Shown here piece by piece: positions 1 to 7,923 of a DNA stretch of 55,454 nt. Source of the DNA: Caldisericaceae bacterium (GTDB taxonomy: Bacteria; Caldisericota; Caldisericia; Caldisericales; Caldisericaceae). Position numbers and translations under genes: made by a program. Below the pieces are notes generated by a model that worked only from the letters and a program-made list of their open reading frames with translations, ran no database searches and had not been told where the DNA came from. Each line of letters begins with the position of its first letter. Positions within the stretch are counted from its first letter, which is position 1. The stretch is taken from positions 1 through 55,454 of the forward strand of contig JAINCR010000103.1 in NCBI GenBank assembly GCA_036574215.1. Reading direction: 5' to 3'.

Positions 1-32
1 TCCAATTTAAAAATTATTTCTTGGAAATACAT
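1..32 (-). CDS. glyQ: Glycyl-tRNA synthetase alpha subunit, N-terminal fragment
   Basis: Only the first codons lie in the window; the gene runs off the left edge on the minus strand. The visible residues, MYFQEIIFKL, match the conserved amino terminus of the alpha subunit of the two-subunit bacterial glycyl-tRNA synthetase. A GAGGTG ribosome site lies just upstream and overlaps the recO stop; two ATGs are adjacent and the second gives the better spacing. The recO-glyQ(-glyS) order is common in bacteria and supports the call. Identity rests on about ten residues plus context, so it is likely but not proven. Confidence 0.7.
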   Translation of the reverse strand, partial: MYFQEIIFKL

Positions 33-40
33 CATTCACC

Positions 41-745
41 TCACACAATTTTACTAATATTATTCTTAAAGCTATCGAATTCATTCAATTCTAATTTCAC
101 CCTCGCATATTCAAGCACTAAATCGAGAATTTCTTTAATATGATAACATTTTTTTATCTCTTCTGTATCCTTTAAAGTGCTCAATGTAAGAAATTCATCT
201 ATGACTTCTCTTCTTACGGGAATTCCAGAAATCGTATTGAAACCATCATTATCAATTGAGAAAAATTTAATATCATCAATATTACCTTTTAAATCAATGG
301 AAAAACCCATAAACTTCAAAAATTTTAAGATAAAAAACGCAAGATACTCGTAATTCAAGGCTTCATTACTCTCTTCTAAATCTTCTAAAAAATCTATAAC
401 GAAATTGTAAAGATTAACATCCTCCTGTTCGTATGGAAATGCATCTAAGATAAGCTTTTTCATGTAAAGCAATATAATGACTTTTGAAAAATTTGCTTTT
501 GAATTAGCATAATCTTTTTTTAAAACTGCTTCAGTTACAATATAATAATTGCCCTTCTTATAGAGTAGAAGATCTTCTAATGCAAATTCCTCTGTTAAAC
601 CTATTCTTTTTGATGTGGTTTTTCTTACTGATTTAAACTTTGCAGTTATCTTACCAAATTTATCAGTTAAGAGAACCACATACTTATCAAAATCTTTTGA
701 ATCAATTGAATTAATTGTTATTCCAGAAACTCTTATATAGCTCAT
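41..745 (-). CDS. recO: DNA repair protein RecO
   Basis: About 234 residues. The N-terminal part (1-80) fits the RecO OB-fold, opening with a short beta-strand region containing ITINSIDSKDFDKYVVLLTD; the rest is the helical RecO C-domain. The zinc cysteines found in many RecO proteins are not evident, as in some Firmicute-type members. RecO loads RecA on SSB-coated DNA together with RecR, which is encoded nearby at 3353-3970. An ATG at 745 is preferred over the adjacent in-frame TTG. The start nearly abuts the deoC stop and no good ribosome site is seen, so translational coupling to deoC is likely. glyQ follows closely. Confidence 0.85.
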   Translation of the reverse strand: MSYIRVSGITINSIDSKDFDKYVVLLTDKFGKITAKFKSVRKTTSKRIGLTEEFALEDLLLYKKGNYYIVTEAVLKKDYANSKANFSKVIILLYMKKLILDAFPYEQEDVNLYNFVIDFLEDLEESNEALNYEYLAFFILKFLKFMGFSIDLKGNIDDIKFFSIDNDGFNTISGIPVRREVIDEFLTLSTLKDTEEIKKCYHIKEILDLVLEYARVKLELNEFDSFKNNISKIV

Positions 746-748
746 CAA

Positions 749-1405
749 TTAAGAAACAATATCTATACTTTTGCTTGCACCAATTCTCGTTGCACCAGCT
801 TCGACCATACTCTTTGCAGTCTCAAAGTCCCTTATTCCTCCTGATGCTTTTACTCCAATGTTCTCAGGTATTACGGATCGTATAAGTTTTATGTCCTCAA
901 CTGTTGCCCCTCCACTACTAAAGCCAGTAGAGGTTTTAACAAAATGGGCACCTGCAGATACTACTAAAGTTGATGCAATAATCTTTTCTTCTCTTGTAAG
1001 TAAACTTGTTTCTATAATTACTTTTACTACATGACCACTTGCTACCTTAACAACTTCTTTTATATCGTTTTCAACTTCCTTGTAATCTTTTGCTTTTAGG
1101 TAACCAATTTTAATAACCATGTCAATTTCATCAGCTCCATCTCTTACTGCTTTTTCAGTTTCCTGTGCCTTTGCAAAAGTAGAAGATGCTCCTAATGGAA
1201 ACCCTACAACCGATGCAACCTTAACATTAGTTCCTTTAAGAATATTTTTTGCAAGACTTACAAAAGTTGAATTTACACAAACTGCATAAAATTGATATTT
1301 CACTGCCTCTTCACAAAGTCTTTTAATGTCTTCTGGGGTTGCTTCTGGCTTGAGAAGTGTGTGGTCTATAATACTTTTTAAATAATCTTTTGTTATTTCT
1401 GTCAT
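749..1405 (-). CDS. deoC: Deoxyribose-phosphate aldolase
   Basis: A 218-residue class I aldolase of the DeoC family that cleaves 2-deoxyribose-5-phosphate to glyceraldehyde-3-phosphate and acetaldehyde in deoxynucleoside catabolism. Visible motifs are IDHTLLKPEAT near the start, the cysteine-containing YAVCVNST, and HFVKTSTGFSSGGAT, whose lysine forms the Schiff base; GVKASGGIRDF is the phosphate-binding end. The ATG at 1405 follows GAGGTGATCGTA, an excellent ribosome site, so the in-frame GTG 18 bases upstream was not used. It probably heads the deoC-recO-glyQ unit. DeoB, which feeds it, is encoded at 46059-47228. Confidence 0.95.
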   Translation of the reverse strand: MTEITKDYLKSIIDHTLLKPEATPEDIKRLCEEAVKYQFYAVCVNSTFVSLAKNILKGTNVKVASVVGFPLGASSTFAKAQETEKAVRDGADEIDMVIKIGYLKAKDYKEVENDIKEVVKVASGHVVKVIIETSLLTREEKIIASTLVVSAGAHFVKTSTGFSSGGATVEDIKLIRSVIPENIGVKASGGIRDFETAKSMVEAGATRIGASKSIDIVS

Positions 1406-1461
1406 TACGATCACCTCAACCACATTATATTAAATTGCCAAATTTAATCAATTGTTAATGT

Positions 1462-1489
1462 TTGCAAAAGGGTTTGAAAATTGTATAAT
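1462..1489 (+). promoter_or_regulatory. Probable dnaX promoter, leaderless start
   Basis: TTGCAA (1462-1467) and a perfect TATAAT (1484-1489) are separated by 16 bases. The dnaX ATG begins 8 bases after the -10 box, where transcription should start, and no Shine-Dalgarno sequence lies between. The mRNA would therefore begin at or next to the start codon. Confidence 0.65.
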
Positions 1490-1496
1490 AAAGTGT

Positions 1497-3062
1497 ATGG
1501 AATATATTTCTTTGTATAGAAAATACCGTCCGCAGTCATTTGAAGAAGTTATATGGCAAACTTCTATAGTTAAGATTCTTCGTGAAGAGTTAAAACAAAA
1601 AAAGATTTCACATGCTTATATTTTTGCAGGACCAAAAGGAACAGGCAAAACTACTCTTGCAAGAATTTTCGCTAAAGGACTTAATTGTGTCAATGGCCCT
1701 ACAGATACACCCTGTTTGAGGTGCGTTAATTGTCAATCTATAGCAAATGGCACTAGCCTTGATGTTATAGAAATTGATGCGGCATCTAACAGAGGAATTG
1801 ATGAGATAAGAGATTTAAAAGAAAAAGTCCAATATGTTCCTGTTTCTTCTCGCTATAAAGTATACATTATTGACGAAGCACACATGCTTACAACGCAAGC
1901 TTTTAATGCTTTACTTAAAACCATAGAAGAGCCTCCTAAAAATGTTGTTTTTATTTTGGCAACAACTGAACCAGATAAAATTCCTCAAACAGTAACCTCA
2001 AGATGTGAAATTTTTTATTTTAAGCCAATTCCTGTAAACAAAATCGCAGAAAAAATTAAAGAGGTAGTTCAATTAGAAGGTGGAACCGTTAATGACCAAG
2101 CTGCTTCTCTTCTTGCAAGACTCTCATATGGATCTCTAAGAAATGCACTGAGTTTAGTAGAACAAGTTATTACCGTTTCAAAAGAGATAACAGAAGAAAT
2201 AGTTAGAAACTTTTTAGATGTTCCTGATGACCAACTTGTTTTAGAGTTTTTAGAGGCAATATTAAAAGGTGATAGAAAAGCAGTTTTTGAAAAAATTAAA
2301 AAGAACGAAGAAAATGGTATAAATCCAAAATTTTTCCTTAACAGCTTGATTGATTTTATCGACGACTTGATTTCTTTGAAAATTGGAGACTATGAAAGCC
2401 TAAAAGAAAAGCGCGATGAAAACACCTTCTTAAAAATGAAAGAGGTGCTAAAAAGCACTAGTTTAAAGAAGTTAATTAACATCTCTAAAACAATTCTTGA
2501 TACGTTTAACCAAATCAAATTCATACAAAACTCAAATTTCGTTATACTCATAAATATTCTTGATTTTATAGGTGAACTACCTCAAGATGATGAGTTAAAA
2601 AATGAACCAATTCAAACAAAAGGTATTAGTGAAGAAACTATTAATTTAGTTTCGCAAGATTTTGAAGAACCCAAAAAAGAGGTAGATATAAACCGATTTA
2701 AAGCCGTTTGGCAACTAATTGTTTCTGAAGTTAAAAAGAAAGAAGTTGCAATATCTGTGATTTTAACAAAACTCGAACCAGTTTCCTTTAAAGAAGGTGT
2801 TTTGGAGATTTTACTTGATAAGCCGTTTTATTTTGAACTACTGAATAAAAAAGAAAATAAAGATTTAGTTGAAGAAGCAATTAAAAAAGTTACTTTAGTA
2901 GATGTTAAGGTAGTTTACATAAAGCCTGAGGAAGAAAGAAAACTTACCAAAGAAGAAAGAATCAAAGAATTAGAAAATAAAAAAGAAATTAAAGAAATAT
3001 TAGAGCTTTTTGAAGGCACTATAACAGATGTAAGGGAGGAAAAAAATGAGAAACCTAAATGA
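1497..3062 (+). CDS. dnaX: DNA polymerase III subunit gamma/tau
   Basis: A 521-residue clamp-loader ATPase. The start at MEYISLYRKYRPQSF is the canonical DnaX N-terminus; the reading frame is open 15 codons further upstream but that part is not conserved and lies inside the promoter. Residues about 40-60 hold Walker A (GPKGTGKTTLARIF), followed by a four-cysteine zinc module (CVNGPTDTPCLRCVNC), DEAH (IIDEAHML) and sensor 1 (ATTEPDKIPQTVTSRC). Domain III follows to about residue 370, then a short lysine/glutamate-rich tau-like tail. It overlaps ybaB by 17 bases in the common dnaX-ybaB-recR arrangement. Confidence 0.95.
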   Translation: MEYISLYRKYRPQSFEEVIWQTSIVKILREELKQKKISHAYIFAGPKGTGKTTLARIFAKGLNCVNGPTDTPCLRCVNCQSIANGTSLDVIEIDAASNRGIDEIRDLKEKVQYVPVSSRYKVYIIDEAHMLTTQAFNALLKTIEEPPKNVVFILATTEPDKIPQTVTSRCEIFYFKPIPVNKIAEKIKEVVQLEGGTVNDQAASLLARLSYGSLRNALSLVEQVITVSKEITEEIVRNFLDVPDDQLVLEFLEAILKGDRKAVFEKIKKNEENGINPKFFLNSLIDFIDDLISLKIGDYESLKEKRDENTFLKMKEVLKSTSLKKLINISKTILDTFNQIKFIQNSNFVILINILDFIGELPQDDELKNEPIQTKGISEETINLVSQDFEEPKKEVDINRFKAVWQLIVSEVKKKEVAISVILTKLEPVSFKEGVLEILLDKPFYFELLNKKENKDLVEEAIKKVTLVDVKVVYIKPEEERKLTKEERIKELENKKEIKEILELFEGTITDVREEKNEKPK

Positions 3063-3366
3063 TCTTTTAAGACAAGCACAAGATTTACAAAAAAAACTTG
3101 AAAAAATAAACGAAGAGTTGGAACAAATAGAAATTGAAGGTTCGGCTCAAAATATTGTTAAAGCAGTTGTAAACGGAAAGCTTGAAATTATCTCAATAAC
3201 CTTTACCTCTGATATTAAGGAAATTGATAGTGAAACTCTTGCAGACCTTATAACTGTAGCCGTTAAAGATGCTCAAAATAAAGCAAAAGTTGTTGCGCAA
3301 GAAAAATTTGCAACTCTTGGTGCATTTTCTGGATTCTTACCGAACTTTCCAAATGGAATTAACTGA
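3046..3366 (+). CDS. ybaB: YbaB/EbfC family nucleoid-associated protein
   Basis: A 106-residue small DNA-binding protein with the family layout: an N-terminal amphipathic helix rich in Gln, Lys and Glu (about residues 1-32), a central beta region (AVVNGKLEIISITF) and a C-terminal helix with a Gly/Phe/Pro-rich end. Family members are dimers that bind DNA and often lie between dnaX and recR, as here. GGGAGG precedes the ATG inside the dnaX reading frame. The 3' end overlaps recR by 14 bases. Confidence 0.9.
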   Translation: MRNLNDLLRQAQDLQKKLEKINEELEQIEIEGSAQNIVKAVVNGKLEIISITFTSDIKEIDSETLADLITVAVKDAQNKAKVVAQEKFATLGAFSGFLPNFPNGIN

Positions 3367-3970
3367 GAAACTAAAAAATTTAATTGAAGAAATTGGGAAA
3401 CTTCCTTCAATTGGTCCTAAGACAGCCGAGAGGATTGCATTGTATATTATTTCTATTGATGAGAAACAAATTAAACAACTTATTGATACTATTGAAATTT
3501 CACGAAGCAATTTACATCTTTGCCCAGTGTGTTTTAATCTTACTGATAAAGATATATGCGAAATCTGTTCAAATCCTTCAAGAGATCATAGTACAGTTTG
3601 TGTGGTAGAAGAGATAACTGATTTACTTGCAATTGAAAAAACAAACGCCTTTAAAGGAGTGTATCACGTGTTACACGGAAGTTTGGACCCAGTAAATCAC
3701 AAAAATCCTGAAGATCTTTATATAAAAGAATTATTTGAAAGGATAAGAAGTAGTGATTTGAAGGAAGTAATTCTTGCAACGAATCCGGACTTTGCTGGCG
3801 AAATTACAGCAACATTCCTTGCAAAGTCAATAAGAAATTTTAATCCCAAATTGAAGATTTCAAGAATTGCTGTTGGTTTACCAAAAGAGGCAGAAATTGG
3901 TTTAGCCGATAGTATTACTCTCTCAACAGCCATTAAAGAAAGAAAAGAATATAAACACGAAGGAGGTTAA
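3353..3970 (+). CDS. recR: Recombination protein RecR
   Basis: 205 residues starting at [29 protein letters not shown], whose helix-hairpin-helix is the family hallmark. A C4 zinc finger ([19 protein letters not shown]) is followed by a Toprim domain with CVVEE and [11 protein letters not shown]. RecR works with RecO/RecF in loading RecA at gaps. The frame is open 28 codons upstream but those residues are non-conserved and lie inside ybaB, so the internal ATG was chosen. The stop overlaps the AGGAGG that serves eno. Confidence 0.95.
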   Translation: MELTEKLKNLIEEIGKLPSIGPKTAERIALYIISIDEKQIKQLIDTIEISRSNLHLCPVCFNLTDKDICEICSNPSRDHSTVCVVEEITDLLAIEKTNAFKGVYHVLHGSLDPVNHKNPEDLYIKELFERIRSSDLKEVILATNPDFAGEITATFLAKSIRNFNPKLKISRIAVGLPKEAEIGLADSITLSTAIKERKEYKHEGG

Positions 3971-3971
3971 A

Positions 3972-5255
3972 ATGAGTGAAATCATTTCATTAAAGGCAAG
4001 AGAAATTTTAGATTCAAGAGGTAACCCAACACTAGAAACAGAAGTTTACCTTGAAAGTGGTGTTATGGGTGTAGCGCAAGTCCCGTCAGGAAAATCTACA
4101 GGGAAGTTTGAAGCTTTAGAACTAAGAGATGGCGATAAAACTAGATTTAACGGCAAGGGTGTTTTAAATGCAGCTAAAAATGTAAACGAAGTAATCGCAG
4201 AAGAAATTGTTGGACTTGATGCATTAGATCAGTACCTTATTGATACGACTATGATTGAGTTAGACGGAACTCCTAATAAATCGAGGTTAGGTGCAAACGC
4301 AATTTTGAGTGTATCGCTTGCTGTTGCAAGAGCACAAGCTAATGAACTTGGCATACCTCTTTTCCAATACATAGGAGGAATAAATGCACAAGTATTACCT
4401 GTTCCACAGTTTAATATCATAAATGGTGGTGAGCATGCAGATTCTGGCCTTGACATTCAAGAATTTTTAATTTTGCCAGTCGGTTTTTCTTCAGTCAAAG
4501 AAGCGATTAGGGCAGGGGCAGAAGTTTACAGAACTCTTGAGGCAATACTTAAAAAATTTGGTTTTTCAGTAAGCGTCGGTGATGAGGGTGGTTTTGCTCC
4601 TAAAGTTAAAAACACTGAAGAAGCCTTAGATTTAATTGTGAGCGCAATTACAAGTGCAGGCTATGTTGCAGGAAAAGATATTCTACTTGGTATAGATACA
4701 GCGTCCTCAACATTCTATAAGGACGGATACTACCACTTTGAAGGAAAAGAACTAAAAAGTAGTGAAATGGTTGATTTCTATGAAAATCTTATAAAAAAAT
4801 TTCCTATTATTTCAATTGAAGATGGTTTAGCAGAAGAAGATTGGGACGGATGGATTGAACTTAATAAAAGATTAGGGAGTAAAATCCAACTCACTGGCGA
4901 TGACCTCTACGTAACAAACAAAGAAAGACTTTTAAAAGGGATTGAACTAAAAGCCTCAAATTCAATACTTATTAAGCTCAACCAAATTGGCACTTTAACA
5001 GAGACTCTTGAAGTGATGAGATTAGCAAATTCAAACGGGTTTAATGCAACTGTCTCTCATAGATCTGGAGAAACTGTAGATACTTTCATCTCCCATTTGG
5101 CTGTTGCATTAAATGTAGGGCAGATTAAATCTGGAGCACCAACAAGAATAGAAAGAATCGAAAAATATAATGAGTTAATTAGAATTGAAGAATTACTTGG
5201 TAATGCCGCAAGATTTGCAGGCATCAAGCCCTTTGAAAAACTCCTTAAATTATAA
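3972..5255 (+). CDS. eno: Enolase (phosphopyruvate hydratase)
   Basis: 427 residues, normal length. It converts 2-phosphoglycerate to phosphoenolpyruvate. Recognised are the N-terminal [22 protein letters not shown] (catalytic His), GDEGGFAP (catalytic Glu), [21 protein letters not shown] and GDDL (Mg ligands), the catalytic Lys in LIKLNQIG, and SHRSGET. The mobile-loop signature reads PSGKSTG rather than PSGASTG, and [12 protein letters not shown] departs from the usual MMNIINGG, so it is a somewhat divergent but catalytically complete enolase. AGGAGG precedes the ATG. It ends the dnaX-ybaB-recR-eno run. Confidence 0.95.
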   Translation: MSEIISLKAREILDSRGNPTLETEVYLESGVMGVAQVPSGKSTGKFEALELRDGDKTRFNGKGVLNAAKNVNEVIAEEIVGLDALDQYLIDTTMIELDGTPNKSRLGANAILSVSLAVARAQANELGIPLFQYIGGINAQVLPVPQFNIINGGEHADSGLDIQEFLILPVGFSSVKEAIRAGAEVYRTLEAILKKFGFSVSVGDEGGFAPKVKNTEEALDLIVSAITSAGYVAGKDILLGIDTASSTFYKDGYYHFEGKELKSSEMVDFYENLIKKFPIISIEDGLAEEDWDGWIELNKRLGSKIQLTGDDLYVTNKERLLKGIELKASNSILIKLNQIGTLTETLEVMRLANSNGFNATVSHRSGETVDTFISHLAVALNVGQIKSGAPTRIERIEKYNELIRIEELLGNAARFAGIKPFEKLLKL

Positions 5256-5335
5256 AATCACGCTAATCCTATAATTGGGTGATTTCTCGAAGTTACATTA
5301 GAAAAGAGAAACCACCCACAAACTTTTTTTATTTA
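5256..5335. other. Convergent intergenic stretch after eno
   Basis: This 80-base spacer separates eno from a convergent membrane-protein gene. A weak 6-bp inverted repeat, AATCAC (5256-5261) with GTGATT (5279-5284), may be part of a terminator, but no U-run follows it directly. A T-run is present near 5323-5330. No confident terminator can be called. Confidence 0.3.
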
Positions 5336-5908
5336 TTAATATATGATCCTTCCAATAATATCAACTGCCAATGCCTCCACTACCCAGATTAAAGTTATTA
5401 AGATAAGTATTACTACACCCACCTTATAACTCTTTTTTTCTATGTTTTCAAATTTGTCTTTTTTAAAAACAACTATAGATAAAATTCCCATTATCCAGAA
5501 TGGTGATGTCCAAAGAAGAGTAATTAAGCCATATAAAATATTCTGTAGAAAAGGTGGATTATTGAGAATTGCAGAATCAGTAAGAAAAATAGTTACTCCA
5601 AATCCGACAAGTGCCAAGATTAGAGACAATGTTTTTGCTGTCTTAGAAAACTTCTCAGATTTCGAAGGATAAATAAGATATGCTATTAATAGTAGGGAAA
5701 TAACAATAGGGATAGTGAAAAGAAAAGCCCACTGTTCAAGGCCATACGCAATAAAACGCCCTTCATTTTCTGATGTCCAAGTAGAAGGTAGAGAAAGTTT
5801 AAACTGATAAAGACGAATGGAACTAACAGCAAAAGTCACAATAGCCAAAACTAAAAATATTACCGCTAATACTACTCCTACAATTTTTTTACCACCTCTA
5901 TTATCCAT
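5336..5908 (-). CDS. Multi-spanning membrane protein of unknown function
   Basis: 190 residues; not recognised. About five hydrophobic segments are visible: near residues 8-30, 57-77, 89-110, 120-147 and 163-188. A soluble, possibly external loop (about 31-56) lies between the first two and contains TWTSENEGRF. The last linker is basic (FKKDKFENIEKKSYK). There are no cysteines or recognisable catalytic motif. A strong AAGGAGG site sits 7 bases before the ATG, so it is probably expressed. It stands alone, convergent with eno and next to a decayed non-coding region, which suggests a locally unstable part of the genome. Confidence 0.6.
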   Translation of the reverse strand: MDNRGGKKIVGVVLAVIFLVLAIVTFAVSSIRLYQFKLSLPSTWTSENEGRFIAYGLEQWAFLFTIPIVISLLLIAYLIYPSKSEKFSKTAKTLSLILALVGFGVTIFLTDSAILNNPPFLQNILYGLITLLWTSPFWIMGILSIVVFKKDKFENIEKKSYKVGVVILILITLIWVVEALAVDIIGRIIY

Positions 5909-6217
5909 TTTATACCTCCTTACTTTTTTGTAAAAACTTTAGTTTTAAAACCTTCATCCATGTAATTTAGCCACGATAAGGGCATTTCGTTTAAAACCAC
6001 TATATAAATCGTTAGTTAACCAATGTGCAGGAAAGTCCTGACCCACTTTGCAAACCTACAAGCGCATAATTCTTAACAAATCGCTTTATAAATTTTTTTC
6101 CATATTTTGCACTTTGTGAAACTGTCGTATTTACCCCCTTAAATTATAATTCATTTTTTAGAAACTGGTTTTCTAGCAAATCCCGTAATTGAGTGACACC
6201 TCAAAGTTAGGAATAAT

Positions 6218-6355
6218 ACTTTATATTATAAATGCAGGAGACAAAGTAGAAAAAGAATTAAAGATGCAAAAAATCAATCCAAATTTTTGAAAGCAAAAGA
6301 ACGAATTTCAAGAGCACGTATTTAAGAATTAAGGAATTTTACTCAAAGCTTTTAG
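6218..6355 (+). pseudogene. Probable remnant of an IS605/IS607-type TnpB (OrfB) protein
   Basis: One frame reads TLYYKCRRQSRKRIKDAKNQ, then SKFLKAKERISRARI, a stop, then ELRNFTQSF and a second stop. The order and spacing recall the conserved TnpB segment in which a Tyr/Arg-rich stretch is followed by a Ser/Lys-Ala-Lys repeat helix and an N-x-R-x-D-F-x-H-K motif. The fragment is interrupted and lacks the catalytic region. The match was made by eye on about 45 residues, so the identification is tentative. Confidence 0.35.
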
Positions 6356-6413
6356 GAATATATGTATAGAAGAGTTTTAACTAGACTCAAATGAATTATA
6401 CAAAATAAAAAAT

Positions 6414-6442
6414 TTGACTTTTGCTTACAATTCTGTTAAAAT
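6414..6442 (+). promoter_or_regulatory. Promoter upstream of the mutM-like gene
   Basis: TTGACT (6414-6419) and TAAAAT (6437-6442) are separated by the ideal 17 bases. AAGGAGG follows at 6449-6455, about 50 bases before the ATG at 6507. The long distance from this ribosome site to the real start is odd (see findings). Confidence 0.7.
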
Positions 6443-6506
6443 AAAAATAAGGAGGATTTGGTAAAAGAATTTGCAAACACATCGGAGACAAAGAAATTAA
6501 ATAAAT

Positions 6507-7325
6507 ATGCCAGAGATAGTTGAAGTTGAATTTTTAAGAGAAGAAATATACTCCACGTTTGTAAATAGGAAAGTCGAAGAGGCTTCCCTGAACAAGGAGG
6601 ATCTTTCAAATGTCACCTCCAATGAAATAAGCACCTTACTTGAAAATCAAAAATTACTTTTAACAGATCGCGTAGGAAAAGTTCTCACTTTGAGTTTTTC
6701 AAATGACATAAATCTTATCATTCACTTTTTGCTTACTGGTTTTACGCGTTTAATTGACAAAAAAGACAAGGAAAATTACCAGTTTTACATTGTTTTTGAT
6801 AATAATAAAATTCTTGGAATTAGTGGAATCATGAAACCCGGCTTTATAAAGTTATATAAAACCAACAATATCTACACAATAGATGAAATAAAAAAACTCG
6901 GAGTTGATGTTTTAAGTAAAAATTTTACATTGGATAAATTTAAAATTTTACTTAGAGAAAACTGCAAAAAGTCAATTAAAGAAGTCTTAATAGACCAAGA
7001 AAAGTTGGCAGGGCTTGGAAATGCATATACAGATGAAATTCTGTTTCTTTCAAAGATTCATCCAAAAAGGAAATGTAAAGACATATCTAACGAGGAAATA
7101 GAAAACCTCTACAAAAATATCTTTACCGTTATAGAATTGGGTAAAAAATATGGAGGAGCAAGTGAGTTATCATTCGTGCATCTTAACGGGGAAAAAGGTA
7201 AATTTCACTTGCACTTTAATGTTCATAAAAGAGAAAATCAAAAATGTCCTGTCTGCGGAGACTTAATAGAGTCTATTAAAATTGGAGGTAGAACTTCTTA
7301 TTTCTGTCCAAAATGTCAGAGGTGA
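6507..7325 (+). CDS. Fpg/Nei-family DNA glycosylase/AP lyase (MutM-like)
   Basis: 272 residues, usual length for formamidopyrimidine-DNA glycosylases, which remove oxidised bases and cut the abasic site. The N-terminus is MPEIVEVE; after Met removal the catalytic Pro and adjacent Glu are in place. DRVGKVLTL holds the conserved lysine, KEVLIDQEKLAGLGNAYTDE is the helix-two-turn-helix, and the C-terminus ends in a zinc finger with Cys pairs CPVC and CPKC. It is divergent from the usual MPELPEVE signature, so Fpg and Nei specificity cannot be separated. A stop 7 bases upstream in frame excludes a longer start. comEA follows after 4 bases. Confidence 0.85.
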   Translation: MPEIVEVEFLREEIYSTFVNRKVEEASLNKEDLSNVTSNEISTLLENQKLLLTDRVGKVLTLSFSNDINLIIHFLLTGFTRLIDKKDKENYQFYIVFDNNKILGISGIMKPGFIKLYKTNNIYTIDEIKKLGVDVLSKNFTLDKFKILLRENCKKSIKEVLIDQEKLAGLGNAYTDEILFLSKIHPKRKCKDISNEEIENLYKNIFTVIELGKKYGGASELSFVHLNGEKGKFHLHFNVHKRENQKCPVCGDLIESIKIGGRTSYFCPKCQR

Positions 7326-7329
7326 TTTA

Positions 7330-7923
7330 ATGGAAGAATTAGACATAAAAAAGGTAGTTATTATTACAATTCTTTTAATTTTCATTGCTTTTGGAAGTGG
7401 CATTTTAGTTGGAAAGGCTATTTACAGCAAGCCACAAGAGATTCAGATTAGCACAGAGGAACAAAACACCCAAGAAGTGCTACCAAAGAAGATAAAAGTA
7501 TACGTAGCAGGAGAAGTTAAAAAACCAGACGTATATGAACTTGAAGAAGGTTCAATTGTTAAAGACGCAATTTTATTAGCAGGAGGAGCAACTGAAAATG
7601 CGAATCTATTAGCAATTAACCTTGCAAAAAGGGTTAATGATGAAGATCAAATCATTGTTCCTACTAAAAGTTTAGATATTAACGATTTAACATCTGAAAT
7701 AGCCATAGCTTCTTCAACTAAGTCGGCAACAGGGAAAATCAATATAAATACGGCGAGTAAAACTGAATTAATGGAACTCCCTGGCATTGGAGAAACTAAA
7801 GCTCAGGCGATTATTGATTTTAGAACAAAGAATGGACCATTTAAAAACCCTCATGATATTGTAAATGTATCCGGTATAGGCGAAAAAACTTACGAAAACA
7901 TAAAAGATCTAATTACCACCTAA
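7330..7923 (+). CDS. comEA: ComEA-type competence DNA-binding protein
   Basis: 197 residues. An N-terminal membrane anchor (about 7-28) is followed by a polar linker, an SLBB domain (about 55-115, IKVYVAGEVKKPDVYELEEG) and a tandem helix-hairpin-helix at the end (NINTASKTELMELPGIGETK, then VSGIGEKTYENIKDL). This is the classic ComEA layout of a membrane-bound receptor for incoming double-stranded DNA. AGAGGTG precedes the chosen ATG. Its stop overlaps the comEC start (TAATG). Confidence 0.9.
   Translation: MEELDIKKVVIITILLIFIAFGSGILVGKAIYSKPQEIQISTEEQNTQEVLPKKIKVYVAGEVKKPDVYELEEGSIVKDAILLAGGATENANLLAINLAKRVNDEDQIIVPTKSLDINDLTSEIAIASSTKSATGKININTASKTELMELPGIGETKAQAIIDFRTKNGPFKNPHDIVNVSGIGEKTYENIKDLITT

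Larger units (their letters stand above)
5909..6506. other. Longest non-coding gap, about 600 bases
   Basis: No intact gene is visible. The stretch holds a small perfect hairpin (CAGGA/TCCTG, 6028-6040), a probable transposase remnant (6218-6355), a good promoter (6414-6442) and an isolated AAGGAGG (6449-6455). Stops occur frequently in all frames. It looks like the scar of a mobile element insertion and decay. Confidence 0.5.

Noticed and set aside
749-1423. Longer deoC start at the GTG at 1423
   Set aside because: GAGGTGATCGTAATG places the ribosome site between the GTG and the ATG at 1405, so the shorter form is favoured.
1598-1604. A AAA AAG heptamer in frame in dnaX as a programmed frameshift site
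   Set aside because: It is in the correct phase but lies near codon 35; a shift there would give a tiny product, unlike the gamma/tau shift, which is far downstream. No good site was found near the tau region by eye.
5256-5335. Rho-independent terminator after eno
   Set aside because: The 6-bp repeat is weak and not followed by a T-run, so it was listed only as a low-confidence note.
6021-6040. AGGAAAGTCC (6029-6038) as a possible RNase P RNA core
   Set aside because: The sequence recalls the CR-I segment of RNase P RNA, but the matching conserved parts are not visible around it, the region is too AT-rich and the hit lies in a simple hairpin.
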